A DNA stretch of 64,000 nucleotides. It comes from Pogostemon cablin. Taxonomy: Eukaryota; Streptophyta; Magnoliopsida; Lamiales; Lamiaceae. Each line of letters opens with the position of its first letter. Position 1 is the first letter of the stretch. Position numbers and translations under genes: made by a program. The stretch is from NCBI GenBank assembly GCA_023678885.1, contig CM043002.1:1258022-1322021 (forward strand), given 5' to 3'. Shown here in pieces: positions 21,788 to 33,491 of this stretch. The notes beneath the pieces were generated by a model. That model was not told the origin of the DNA and did not search any database. It worked only from the letters and a program-made list of their open reading frames with translations.

Positions 21788-21931
21788 GAGTGAGGCTCTT
21801 GTGCCCCGGGGACACCGTGTCCCTTTGCAATTTAAACCCCTAGCAATACATAGAGTTAAATGGAATATGGAGGAGAAGGGTTGTGTTCCCATAGGGGCAT
21901 GATGTGTCCCCGGGGTCACACAATTTTTGCT
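21788..21931. mobile_element. 144-bp MULE-type MITE (CCCCGGGG family), copy 1
   Basis: It starts GAGTGAGGCTCTTGTGCCCC and ends with an imperfect inverse, flanked by an exact 9-bp duplication ATCATTCAA (21779-21787 and 21932-21940). Palindromic CCCCGGGG lies near each end. Relatives are at about 57717-57887 and, inverted, at 62847-62992. The 9-bp duplication suggests mobilisation by a Mutator-like transposase. Confidence 0.8.
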
Positions 21932-22375
21932 ATCATTCAAAGTAATCATTGGATTGCATAAGTACATTATTCCCCTGCTCCATTCAACAAATCAACCACT
22001 CTTACAAAATGTGATATGTCAGTTTTATGAATTAGGATTTTAATATAGGATGTAATATATGGGATATGTTTAAAATTTTGAGATATAAATAGTTTTAATA
22101 TATAATATTTAAAAGGATATTTATATCTTTTTAATTAAGAATAATTCAATATAAATATTTATATGTTACGCTTAGTGTGAGTACAAATAGTCGGTTCCAT
22201 TTAAATTTTATGTAAAATTAATAGGTAAGAGGGTGTTAAGCAAGGCAAATTCTTTAGTGCAATTGAGTGCACGAATTTGATCCAAAATTGGCATTTCAAT
22301 ATATATATATATATATATATATATCACTAAAAATAGGATTTATTTTTTTTCATAATAATAAAAAGTGTAATGTAA

Positions 22376-22600
22376 GCTTAGGATGAACAAAAAAATGAAG
22401 TCTACCAGTTAGTGTAATTCCATTCAACAGAATCTGAAGAACTTAGGATGAACAAAAAAAAATTGAAGTCTACCAATTAGTCTAATTCCATTCAACAGAA
22501 TCTGAAGAAACTTAGGATGAACATAGAAATGTTGGTCTAATTCCATTCTGAAGAAACTTAGGATGAACAAAAAATGAAGCTGTGTACCTAGTAATCCAAC
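22376..22600. repeat. Degenerate minisatellite in the 3' flank of copy B
   Basis: About four imperfect repeats of a unit of roughly 65 bp containing CTTAGGATGAACA, AATGAAGTCTACC and TAATTCCATTCAACAG. The matching place by copy A (about 18205-18320) has only two copies, so the array expanded or contracted after duplication. It probably lies in or just past the 3'UTR. Confidence 0.75.
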
Positions 22601-22719
22601 ACTCCCATCATTCAACAGAAGTAATAAGAAGTAAGTATATATCACTCAGTAATAAATTGTTCAAAAGAGAGTTCAAGTAAGTAAAAAGATAGTTGCATTG
22701 TGCATCAGAGGTGATGAGA

Positions 22720-23327
22720 TCAGTTGGGCTCATCCTTTGGAGGATTGGAAGACGAAGCACCATCGCCCTCAATCTTAAGAACTTGTCTAACTTTGTAACA
22801 CGAAGCACCGGTTTCAATCTTGAGAATATCTCCAACATCAATAGGGTTTGAAGGTCCACCACGAAACACATCAGGAGTCGGTGGAAGAAGTTGGCGAGTT
22901 TGTGTTGTTGCTCCTATAAAATCATCATAATCATCCATATGAATTAAGCATGTATGTACAAATTACAAGAGAATTGCCTCACTTGATAATTCATCTTTCG
23001 CCAAATCCATATAGTATGCCTTAAAGGCTTCAGGATTCTCTCGTTCAACCTCCTCCCAAGCTACAGCAAACATGTGTATATATATAAACTTATAGACAAC
23101 ATGTATGGATTTCCAAGAAAATAAACAAGTGGTGAATGTATGCATATACCTGTTAGACTATTATGTCGACTAATGTTTTCGTGAGAGAGCATCAAGACGA
23201 TGATTTCGTCTTTTTTCATTATACTACTGATGAGAGGGATCATTCGTCCTTTGGCACAAAGTTTTTCTACTTCATCGAAAGCCCAAAGGGGTAAGTTTTT
23301 GAATTTGGATGCTTCTGGAATTATCAT
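22720..23327 (-). CDS. Unknown plant protein, copy B (149 aa)
   Basis: Three exons on -, 23327-23150, 23060-22983 and 22913-22720, splice in frame with GT-AG introns to 450 nt (149 aa). The product begins MIIPEASKFK, then FDEVEKLCAKGRMIPLI, KDEIIVLMLSHENIS, AWEEVERENPEAFKAYYMDL, a loop rich in Thr/Pro (LLPPTPDVFRGG), a hydrophilic segment with VGDILKIETG, and the tail NPPKDEPN. The start differs from copy A: about 24 nt coding for the MAPKPHGKD end are missing, and an ATG that was internal sequence now opens the frame. It is predicted soluble and mostly helical in its first half, with no targeting signal. Introns match copy A exactly, so the two are duplicates. Function is unknown. The gene model is confident; expression is not shown. 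Confidence 0.72.
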
Positions 23328-24609
23328 AATCTTTTAATTTCTCTACAAATCAAAGTAATTCATTCAATTAATAACAAGGAGTAGTGATCAATGAATTCAT
23401 ATACATATATACTATAGGTTTGGATTTTCTGCATGCATGCAACATTTAATTTACAGAGATCAAACATATACAAATTCAGAGATGAATAATCACTCAAGAA
23501 AACAACAAATTAAGAGTGAATTTACATATGGGAGTTTCAAGAATCAACAGAAACTGCCTCAATGCTACTAGAAGATCAGAATATATATCTGTGAACGTTC
23601 AAGAAATGACAACCCTAAAGTACTAGCATGTGTGTGTGTGTAATGCATGATGGAATAAGAAAAGAAAGATTAATTAGAGTTGAGTAATGAAGAATTACCA
23701 GAAATTGTGGAATTGATGAAATGGTAAACTCTCAGCTCTGCTACTCTCAATTATGTATTAATTCCACACAGAATTCTCTTCACCCTCCCACAATTTATAA
23801 TCAAATTCAGTTAAACAAATTATGTTACTCTTGTTGAGAAGGGAAATTTTGATCACACACACACGTGCGTGTGTACATACATACATTACTAATTAATCTT
23901 GCTCATGGAGTAATATTTTTCTTTAGTCTTTGCTTTCTCCCAATAATAATATACAGTACATTATATTTATTTATTTATGGGAGTTTTCAAATTGTTGTTA
24001 TATCAAGAATATCGAAAAGTAATTGTTCGTCCAATTAATCTTTCAATTCTAGTTAATTTCGATACAATCATTTACTATACCCCAAAACTGAAAAATTACC
24101 AATAAATATATGTATTGTGAAAATATATTTACCCTATTAAACCTATTAAATTTCTAATTGTAATTACAATATTTACTACTCCATATAAATACCTCACTTC
24201 TTTGGAACATCCAATTTAAATATAATCATTTTAAATTGGTCATTTTTATATGTAATTGGTTGAGTTCATTAGCTATTTTACATATTGTATTTTATAATTG
24301 TTATACATATGTGAATGAAGTAGCAATGATTATCTCTTAAAATCATAAAATCTATGTCTTGCGAATCGGACGTATTTCATATCTTAGTATTTAAATCGTT
24401 ATATATTCTTGAGTTCAAATCTCTTAATTTAAATTCTATGTTAATATTTAGGATATTTTAAACTAACTAGTTCTACTGTTAATTTAGGGATTTAAGTTAT
24501 GTTTGTTTTATTTGTTATCTTAGTTTATATTTTTCCTCTTTTAATTATTTATTTATGTTTTTATACTTCTAATCCCCTTTTGTTACTCTTAAAATACATT
24601 AAAATTCAA

Positions 24610-25140
24610 TTATTTTCTTCATATGGTATCAATGTAGTACTTATCCTACTACTCATTTAATTATTTTATGGAGTATTTGGATCACATTGAGTCAATAATT
24701 TTCTATTGCCTTAAAAATTACTCAATAAATCTATTTAACCTTAAATTATATTTAAACGGACTTAATTTCTTTCTAAACTCATTGGTTAAAAGCAAGGGCA
24801 TGGTGGATCTTGGATCATAGCTTATAGGGGAACTAATAAAAAATTAAATCAATTCTCATAATCAATCATTTTATGATATTTACAAACTTTTTTTAAATAC
24901 ATCCATATCTGATCCATAATTCAACCAGAAATAAAATGACAATTACAAACTTTATTAATCCACTTAGTATAATTATAATAAATAAATCAAACACTCCCTA
25001 ATTTGATACTAAAACAATTTTGAAACTACAATGTTTTTTTAAAATTAGCCCCTGTTTAACAAATATTTACGAAAATTAAAGAGAAAAAAATTAAAAATTA
25101 AAAAAAAAAAAAAAAAAAGGTGATGAATGTAGGATGATAA
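24610..25140. other. AT-rich intergenic DNA
   Basis: No reading frame, inverted repeat or known terminus was seen. An A-run of about 18 bp ends near 25119. It separates duplication unit B from the DUF167 gene leader. Confidence 0.6.
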
Positions 25141-25199
25141 TGAGAATAAACCATTCGCTACGTGAATCTGCCTCTACAAATTAACATACTTAAAGAATA

Positions 25200-25344
25200 T
25201 CAAAATCTAATCTGTAAATAAACCCTAATTTCTGTCTCTCTTTTGTATTTCTTCTGAGTACCGGCGTCAACTCCGTTGTTCCGGTGTCGCTGCTGTCCGC
25301 CGCCTGATTCGGCTGTTCCTCGCCGGTCGCCTTCAAAAATCTAC
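25200..25344 (+). other. Probable 5'UTR exon of the DUF167 gene
   Basis: A locally GC-richer leader ('CCGGTGTCGCTGCTGTCCGCC'-like) ends CTAC|GTAAGT, a strong donor at 25345. It would join an acceptor just upstream of the start codon at 26178, for example TTTTACTAG near 26155. The transcription start was not identified. Confidence 0.5.
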
Positions 25345-26177
25345 GTAAGTTTTGCCCTAATTTGTCGCTCACCCGCTAAATAATGGGCGTTTCCCCTTTT
25401 GCCTGTTCAATATGCTTTCCTTGTGTTATCTACCAACTATTTTCAGATTTCCTGAGTTAATTGCCTCTTTATTTTGTTTGAAATTTGAATGTGATTGGAG
25501 TAATGTTGGGATTTTGCAAGGAACACGTTTCCATTTTTTTTAGTTTTATATTTTTAGTAAATGGATTTTGGGGCTGATGCTTTTGGAAACAATTTACCTA
25601 GATGGAAATGTACTGAGTTATCTGGGATTATGTAGATTGGAATTTGGGAAGCAAAAAAGTCATGTTTCTTACATCTCCCATTGTTCTTCCTTGTTATTTC
25701 GATTAAACATCTGTTCATACTATACAAGTTGAATCTTTAGTTAATGATGACATTACTTTAAGTAGCTTAAGTTCAGTATGTTCACTTGTATTTGTTTAAG
25801 GGAGTTGTAAATTAATTAGCTGTGTAGTGTACCCTTGGCATCGACGCTAAAGTTCTTTGCATGGCTTTTCTTACACCTGTTTTCTTTTTCAAACCCTGCT
25901 ATTCTTTTACTACAAACTCGGGCTACAGCGAAAATTGATTTTCGATAAGAGGTACTGTTGGATTGATGGGTGATATTTAAGTTTAAGAATATTTAAGGGT
26001 TTTTTTTTTCTGGAGAAAACTAGGTTTTATTATGATGCTGGCTTAAAACTATTTTATTTCATGAAGATCAGGTATTTTTAGGAATTTTCGGAAGTGGTAT
26101 CTGAGTCCGCTCTACTTTTATTGGCAAAGTACGCCAACTTTGGATTGATTTTACTAGCAATTGGGAGTTGGACATCA

Positions 26178-27412
26178 ATGGCTCCAACTAAGAAAAAGAT
26201 GATGAAATCAAAGGGCGAGGTCAATAAACCATCTCAATCTACTGAAAAATATCCAGCATGTATCCGCCTTGTATCTCCTTCCTCTGTTGCCATCTCTATT
26301 CATGCCAAGCCCGGTTCCAAACTTGCCACCATCACTGGTAATCATCACTTTTCATTTATTTATACCTCTTTACTTCTATATCATTCAACTTGATGAAGTA
26401 ATTAATTGAATCGTACTTTTGATTACTTGTTATTCTTTCTTAATTAATTTCGATGCAACCTTAGATATGAATGATGAGGCATTAGGAGTGCAGATTGATG
26501 CTCCAGCTAAAGATGGTGAAGCGAATGCTGCACTTCTCGAGTACATCAGCTCTGTAATTTTCTATTTCCATTCTGAATCCATCATATAAATTGGTCGAAT
26601 ACCTTTTTCCGAGGAAATATCTGATTTGATTTGATTTGATAAAACGGTTTTGTGGGTCTTTTAGTTACAACTCCATTATTACTTTCATTTTTTACTTATT
26701 AAATATTTTGTTGGATAAGTGTTTTTTATCATTGGTAGCGGAAATTGTATGTAGGTTGGTCGTACTAGAAAAAATGCTTCAATTGGTTTAAAGGATACTC
26801 ACAAGAGATTTGGATTTCTTTCCACTCTCTATTAAGTTTTATATGTTCTTGGGAATGAGAGCAAAGAATTATCACATTTCTCTTGTGAGTGTCTTTTGTT
26901 TTTGAATTAGTCTTTTGCTTCCTAATTGCACGGAATTTAAATTTGTATGTCCAGTTTGACCCTCTTAATTCGAAGGAGAAAGTTATAAAGCCTTTTAAGG
27001 CAAAAAATGAACCTTAAGGACAAAGCTAAAACCTTGGGACAAAATAGTACTCAATTTTCATTCTCAAGGTTTAATAGAGTACCATTTTTATAGTAAAGAC
27101 GTATCACTTTTTAGCCGTTGCACAAAATGGATTCCATTTATTCCATGGGACGAGAGTAGCTCTCGTTTGTTTCAGTATATAGTAATGAAGAAAATGCTTC
27201 TTTTCTGGCATATTCAATTTGCATTTCCCAGTGGGAGTAATACTGGAATACATTGATGATTTCATCTTTTTTGTTAACAGGTTATTGGGGTGAAAAAAAG
27301 ACAAGTTTCAATAGGTTCTGGCTCAAAGTCCAGGGACAAGGTTGTGATAGTAGAGGAGGTAACATTGCATACTGTATTTAACGCACTAAATACTGCTATA
27401 AACAGTCAGTAA
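26178..27412 (+). CDS. DUF167 / UPF0235 (YggU-like) family protein
   Basis: Three coding exons, 26178-26337, 26465-26553 and 27281-27412, total 381 nt (126 aa). The product begins MAPTKKKMMK with a basic, low-complexity N-terminus. The DUF167 domain then runs from about residue 27 to the end: SVAISIHAKPGSK (first strand and loop), the diagnostic GVQIDAPAKDGEANAALLEY, and the GVKKRQVSIGSGSKSRDKVV core. Length and motif order match the eukaryotic members, such as plant homologues and human C15orf40. The biochemical role of the family is not established. The ATG was chosen because the MAPTKK start is typical of plant homologues; the frame is open further upstream, to 26094. The last intron is 727 bp. 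Confidence 0.9.
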
Positions 27413-29090
27413 TGTATATTTAAGCCTTTGATGTATGTAGGAATACAGCACAATAATCCTTTTTGTTTTTATAAAACGAACCTCGGCAAATTATGTTTCA
27501 TAAACTTGGTAGTCCCGTGCAGCATCTATCATAACCTTGAAGTGTAAATACAGTGTTGCAAAATATAGGTTTTCTTTGTTACTAAGATCATTGAAAATTA
27601 AGTTGCTCTAGTTTATTGACTCACACCCCTCCAAAAAGAATGATTCTTGATCATAACTCTTTAACAATTTATTTTAGTTTAGTAACATGAGACTTGATGC
27701 TTCATATTGTACTAAATAACCTATTCAACCCCAAGTAAAGAAAGATGGCAAAAGATGATAGGGACTATGACATTACATAGGAAAGTAGGACTTAGAGGTT
27801 ATGGGATCACCACAGTTCCCTCGGGCATGACAAGAGCCATCGGACGAATCGATGACTCATATAAGATGAACCATGAGCAACCTTGAAGATATACTGAGGG
27901 CTAAGCATTGCATACTTACAGGCTCAGGCCTCTGATGCGGAACATGCACCCATAATTTGTATTTGGAAGAGCCAGAGAAAATAAAATAAAACATAGGAAA
28001 AATATATTAAATGATAAATTACTTGAAATTTTAGCTTTTTATTTCCCTGTTGTTTGAAATATTCAATGTGATCGCTGACGTCTCAATTTGTCATGATATT
28101 TAATACTTTTGAAGAAAAAAAAATTATGTATAGTTGTTAATATTGAAATGAGATTTTTTTTTTATAATTTGTAATTAATATAACTTTCATTAAAAATTTT
28201 ATAATTTCAAATTTTGAAAGGATAGTTTTATTATTTCGTGTTCCTAATTAATTATAAAATCTTTTAAAATCTGAAATTAATATTTAATCTATTTTCCAAG
28301 CAATGGTATGTACAGTACATTCTACTCGTGATTATCAGCCATTGCCGTAAGAAAAAGAGTAACGAGCTAAAAAAAATTATGTGAATAAATATTTTTTGTG
28401 AGCTAAGTTAAAATATAAACGAAATCCAAAATTGTAGCAGTTTAGCTTGTCATAAATCAAAATCAAGGAGAGCACCTGTGCACATGCTCAAAAGTGTGTT
28501 ATCCAAATGCAAAAGATAAAAAAAAAAAAACACATGATATGAATCATATGATCAAAATCAAAGGTTAAAGGTACCATAGAGCCATGCATTTTCTATTAAA
28601 TGACATTTCAGTCCCTGCTCTGAATTTACACAAGCTATATAAACACATACAATTACATTAAAAAAACAATTCATGGGCAAAAGGAAAGATATGTGTTACA
28701 TCACTTCAGTATTTATAAACATGCTGGAAAATGGTCCAATTTTATTGATTCTTCATATGTACAATCCATCTGTATTCACAACTATGATGCGATAATCTCA
28801 TTTAACCAAGGACATCCAGTCGAAGAACTAATACGAAAATGACACACCCCTAAAAATTCAACCGGAGAGACTAAATAGCACCTGCAAAATCATGGAAGTT
28901 TCTTGTTGTTCATGTTTGTCTTTTTCAGCAACTTCGGCGGAATTCGCTACCCCATACGTTGAGCATCATGTTTCAAGTTCAGGATTGCAATAAGAGCCAA
29001 TTATAAGATATTACAAGCGAAAATTAAATTCAATAACCACCACTGATTAGATAATTAAGAATGCAAATTAACTCATCATAGGACATTAAA
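27413..29090. other. Intergenic DNA between the DUF167 gene and the repeat array
   Basis: The first few hundred bases are probably 3'UTR of the DUF167 gene. At 27720-27960 there is a less AT-rich stretch ('GGACTATGACATTACATAGG') with no open frame, possibly a decayed transposon. The rest is AT-rich and featureless to me. Confidence 0.45.
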
Positions 29091-29097
29091 CAAAGTA

Positions 29098-29998
29098 ACT
29101 ATATATTCAAATTGTAATTTTGACACTAAACAGAATAGTCACCCCATCACAACTAACAACTGTCAAAGCAAATAACAGCAATGAGCCTTCTAGGAAAAGA
29201 TATAGTAGATTACAACAATAAATACAGTATTCTAGACTACAAGTAGAGGTGCTTGATAAATGTCATTAGCATAGTAAACTAACATTTTAACATAATCATA
29301 TGTTTCAGCAGGATACTTGAACCAGAAACAAGAAACTATTCAAATCATAATTTTGACACTCCGACCGAAGAGTATCTCTGAAACAGGAATGTTGGTTACC
29401 ATCACTACACTTAGAACAAATAACTGCAACAAGCAAGATGACTTTAAGTAGATTATAAAGATAAGTAGAGCATTCTGATGAAAAACATAGGTGCTCTATC
29501 AATATCATCAACAATTATATAGTGAGACATCAGTACAAGAATCAAGAAACTACTGAAATTATAATTTTGATACTTCATTTGAATTTTGAAATATGGACCT
29601 CTGATCGCATGACAATTAACTGCTGTAAAAACAAATGACTACAGTCAACAAGCCCACCAGTACTACAGAAACAGAAGATCATTCTTGATGAAACACATTA
29701 GATCAGTGCCATCAACATTATTAATCAACAAAACATAATTATCATCATTTTCATCATAACACGTTCTAACCAGAAACTACTTAAACCACACTTTAGACAC
29801 TTCAACTGCATTGTTAGAAGAACATCAACAGGAACTACTCCCAAAACAAATAACTGAAGCAAGCAGCCTGCTCAGATGAAGTAAGGAGTTTACGAGAATA
29901 TATAGAGCATTCTTGATGAAAACAGAGATGCTCTTCAATATCATCAGCATTATTAATCAATACTACAATATAATTATCACCAGTTTCATAGTAAGCTG
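29098..29998. repeat. Degenerate long-period tandem repeat, about 4 copies of 215-230 bp
   Basis: Four successive blocks begin near 29098, 29329, 29543 and 29771. Each shows the same order of landmarks: 'AGAAACTA.T.AAA..ATAATTTTGACACT', then 'AACAAATAACTG.A..AAGC', then 'GAGCATTCTTGATGAAAA', then 'AT.ATCA.CATTATTAATCA'. Divergence between copies is high. The array starts about 280 bp beyond the stop of the glutaredoxin-like gene (on its 3' side). Confidence 0.68.
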
Positions 29999-30281
29999 CA
30001 AAATAATCTGCATAATATGTTATTCAATGCCGCAAGTGCACACCTCTGCACCATGGCTACACAAAGCAGTAAGCTTTACAACGCAAGGCGAACAACCGAT
30101 GTTCGCCTAATTTACAAGATAGCTACTATTTACAGAGCTGATTCCTTCAGCTTCGCGAGGCAAAGAATTATCATCATGAGTCATAAACATCACAAACTAT
30201 TCCAAGCATTTATCAAACACACATTTTTTTTCCTTTTTATCCTAAAATCAATCAATTAAAAAACCACTCACATCAGGTGCT

Positions 30282-31184
30282 TCAAGAGCAGCAGATGGGA
30301 CAACGAACAAGCCCATTTTCGTTGCACTCAGCACACCTCTTCTGCTTTTCTTCGTCTTCATCGAACACCTTTCGACTCCCATTACAATTCGTACAAGGGA
30401 TGAACCTCATATCATCACATCCATCACAAGGCTTTATAGATCGCAAAGGTAAACCCTTGATCAACCTCACTAGCTCACCCGCTTCGTGCAATTGGCGTAC
30501 AACATCGGCTCCTCCGATGTATTTCCCCTTGATGAACACTTGAGGCAGGCTGATATTGTTCTCTCCAAGCACTATCTGTAACTCCTTCTTGTACGCGATG
30601 TCCATTGAAATATCTCTCTCATCAAGATTCACACGAAACCCTCGAAAAATCATGCGTACACTGTGGCAATCCTGAAATGTCTTCCGTATGCCTCTGAGGC
30701 TGGTGAAGTAAATTACGACCCTGTGCTCGGTTCCCGGCAATCTGAACGGAGAATCGGAAACCGGAGAATGGATACTTTTGGAAATGAAATTCAACGAATC
30801 GGAGGCCGTAAGCAACAGTTTCGAGGGTTTTGCCGGTGGCGACATCGGGGGAGTTGAGGGCTGTTTGGGGGATTCAAAAATTGAGCACAATTTTCTGACC
30901 TTACCTTTCAAAGAATTCCCGGCGGAAACCATTGACCCAAACGGCGCGCTGTAGAGACTTTTGATTGAGCCAGCGCGTTGAAAGGCAGGGGTGTTGTAGA
31001 GGTTGTACAGGGGCTTACTGGTAGCTTCCGCCTCCGCCGACGGCGACGATAACGACGACGAAGAATTCAGAGTCATCGACCGATTAAAATAAGACGATAA
31101 ACTGTACGCGGTGCTGCTTTTCTGGGGTGTATCAGGGTATTTCATTCCTTGATTCTTGCAATCAGCCATGAAATTAACGAACAA
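30282..31184 (-). CDS. Glutaredoxin-like protein with C-terminal CxxC zinc-binding region
   Basis: A single-exon gene of 300 aa from the first ATG. An ATG five codons later (31167-31169, MADCKNQGMKY) is an equally good start. Residues 1-150 are Ser/Pro-rich and probably disordered. Residues 154-245 form a glutaredoxin fold: HRVVIYFTSLRGIRKTFQDC at the strand and active-site region, LPQVFIKGKYIGGADVV with the cis-Pro and glutathione-binding GG-D, and the LHEAGEL helix. The classical CPYC/CGFS active site is replaced by SLRGIRKTFQDC, as is usual in this plant subgroup (the THRUMIN1 / At5g39865 type), so redox activity is doubtful. The C-terminal 50 residues carry four CxxC pairs (CDGC, CTNC, CAEC, CPIC), likely zinc-binding and DnaJ-like. 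The N-terminus is not Met-Gly, so N-myristoylation is not expected. The frame is intact. Confidence 0.92.
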   Translation of the reverse strand: MFVNFMADCKNQGMKYPDTPQKSSTAYSLSSYFNRSMTLNSSSSLSSPSAEAEATSKPLYNLYNTPAFQRAGSIKSLYSAPFGSMVSAGNSLKGKVRKLCSIFESPKQPSTPPMSPPAKPSKLLLTASDSLNFISKSIHSPVSDSPFRLPGTEHRVVIYFTSLRGIRKTFQDCHSVRMIFRGFRVNLDERDISMDIAYKKELQIVLGENNISLPQVFIKGKYIGGADVVRQLHEAGELVRLIKGLPLRSIKPCDGCDDMRFIPCTNCNGSRKVFDEDEEKQKRCAECNENGLVRCPICCS

Positions 31185-31646
31185 AGAATCGAAAGAATTG
31201 AAGCGTGAAGCGGTGGAATTGAGGTGTTCTGTGGGTGAAAATGAAGGGGTGGGTTAGAAGAAATTCTAGAGAGATAAAGAAATGATTGCTATAGGAGAGA
31301 GAGAGAATTGGGACGTGAACTTTTTTGAAAAGTTGAAATTTTGCAGAGGGTGCTGTCACTTTCGATTATGCCGACTGTTGGAGAGCACGCACAGAGACGA
31401 CGGGGGCGGGTTGGGCCCGTTGGGGTGAGAGTGAGAGGATATGCTCGTGGAATAATGGAGTGTGTTTTTAATGTTTTCTGGTGTGTGCGTGTTTTTAACA
31501 GCTTTTTGGAATTAGTTGAGCATTAAATAATTTGAAGTTATAAATGTATTTAATTTGTGGGATTCGATGTTAATAATAATACACAAAAAAGAATAAATAA
31601 ACTAGATTGTAATTGAAAATAAATACTTCGCATCCATACGATCGAT

Positions 31647-32503
31647 TAGGGGTGGGTAATATCGGTATGCCGAAAATACCGATACCGTACCGAAAATTTC
31701 GGTATGGAAAAATTCATACCGATAACGATACCGAAATTTCGGTATACCGATTTTTCGGTATACCGAAATTTCGGTAAATTAAATCGGATACCGATACCGT
31801 ACCGAAATTTACATCATACCAATTTTTCGATAAATACCAATTAATACCGAAATGTTGACATACCGTTTCATACCGAAAATTCAACATATCGAAAAATACC
31901 GATTTACCGAAACCATACCGAAAAATAATATTTAATTTTAATCAAAATAATAAAATTAATATAAAAATATTTCAAAATAATTAAATTTTCTAATCTCAAA
32001 CATTCTACTTTGACACTTATGTTCCTTTTAATTTATTCATAATTATATATTAAATAATAAATTTTTTATTATTATATTTTTATACTCCTATATTTTAATT
32101 TAGAAGTGTATTATATTTTTATTTATTTTTATTAGAGCTTATTTAAATTTTAAAAAATATATATGAATAAATGTGATACATAATAAAATAAAAATAATTT
32201 AAATATATTAATAATATAATATATACTTAAATATAGTATTATGTATAATTAAATTTTTAAAAAATAAATATAAAATTTTCGGTATATCGGTATCGGTATA
32301 CCGATATCGAAATACTGAAAATAATTTCGGTATACCGATATACCGAAAATTTTAATATCCAATACCGATATCGTACCGAAATTATCGGTACGGCAACCAT
32401 ACCGTACCGAAAATTTCGGTATGTTGAAACTTCGACATTTTTCGGTATTTTTCGATACGGCGAACGCGGTATACCGAGTTTTCGATATTTTTTCCCACCC
32501 CTA
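31647..32503. mobile_element. hAT-type MITE with TACCGAAA-rich interior, copy 2
   Basis: It has the same TAGGGGTGG terminal repeats as 2269-2763, an exact 8-bp duplication CGATCGAT (31639-31646 and 32504-32511), and the same ATACCGAAA/TTTCGGTAT motif clusters near both ends. The centre (about 31920-32260) is very AT-rich and absent from the shorter copy. It lies 0.46 kb upstream of the glutaredoxin-like gene start. Confidence 0.88.
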
Positions 32504-32621
32504 CGATCGATCATTAGTAAGTACATTGTAATATTTCAAACTTTCTTTTTTATTAGTTCACAAAATATTTTACACTTTATTTTTTTAATTATTTTTACTA
32601 AAAGTGATAAAATCCTATATT

Positions 32622-32885
32622 AATTTTTGAGGGACTCTCTCGTGAGATTGGTTATTTGTGAGACGGGTCGATCCATCACTAAAATATGCTTATTGTATAA
32701 ATAAAGTATATCAATAATAAATTGTATTATAACATGCTAAAATCATACTTTATTGCATAATCAAGCATACTCTATAAAATATATTTTAACAACTATTAAA
32801 TATATTTTATCTAAATAATAGACATATTTTAACATGTCTCACAAATCGTCTCATAAAAGTAATGTTTCACAAGAAAATTTGTCAA
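32622..32885. repeat. Possible MITE with TGTGAGACGG ends, copy 1
   Basis: The left side reads TTTGTGAGACGGGTCGAT and the right side carries the inverse ATGTCTCACAAATCGTCTCA. The AT-rich middle is shared with 34335-34585. The ends and target duplication are not resolved. Confidence 0.4.
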
Positions 32886-33209
32886 AATTTTTTACATGCA
32901 TTCTAATAAAATACCTATTTTCATGCATTTAATAACTTTACACAATTTTTACATTAAATTTACTAAATATTTCTTTTGTTTCTTACTTTATATTGCTTAT
33001 TTCTAAATCCGTACACAAAAATAAATAAAGGTTATCGTCTCACAAGATATTTTATTTAAATAAAATAGATCCCGATAATTAATTATTGTTGCATTATTGA
33101 TAATTATAATATGTATAAAGACAATTTATCTTTTTTGTGACAGGACCGTTACACGGTATTTAAATCATATATTCATAGTTATTGTATTCCAATTTAGTTA
33201 TATTTTATA

Positions 33210-33489
33210 CTCCTTCCGTCCCGATAACTTTTCATGTTTACTGTTCCACGTTATTTAAAAAAAGTTGCATTTTTTGACCAACTTTATTGATTTTAGAGGG
33301 TATTATAATATTTTTAGGTAATAAAAAGTATAAAGTAATGATATGTGTGTAAAAAATGAGTTGTATATTTAAAACTAAAGTAACTTTTGAGGTTATTGGA
33401 TAAAGTGATATTTCCTTTTTTGGAGTGTGAAAGGTTTTGTGGGATAACCAAATAAAGAAATTGTGAAAAGTGTTATGGGACGGAAGAAG
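33210..33489. mobile_element. Stowaway MITE
   Basis: It starts CTCCTTCCGTCCCG and ends GGGACGGAAGAAG with TA on both sides (33208-33209, 33490-33491). Length 280 bp. The ends are slightly diverged from the consensus. Confidence 0.8.
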
Positions 33490-33491
33490 TA

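Larger units (their letters stand above)
20977..24600. repeat. Segmental tandem duplication, unit B
   Basis: It aligns to 17961-20715 in the same orientation. It is longer because about 1.25 kb, roughly 21100-22375, was inserted between the first shared segment (ending GTTGCCACC) and the rest. That inserted stretch contains a 65-bp tandem pair and a 144-bp MITE. Confidence 0.72.

Noticed and set aside
29098..29998. A CRISPR-like array
   Set aside because: The unit is about 220 bp, diverged throughout, without short identical repeats and unique spacers, and the genome is a plant's.
30663..30857. 64-aa + strand frame
   Set aside because: It is opposite the glutaredoxin-like gene and has no motif.
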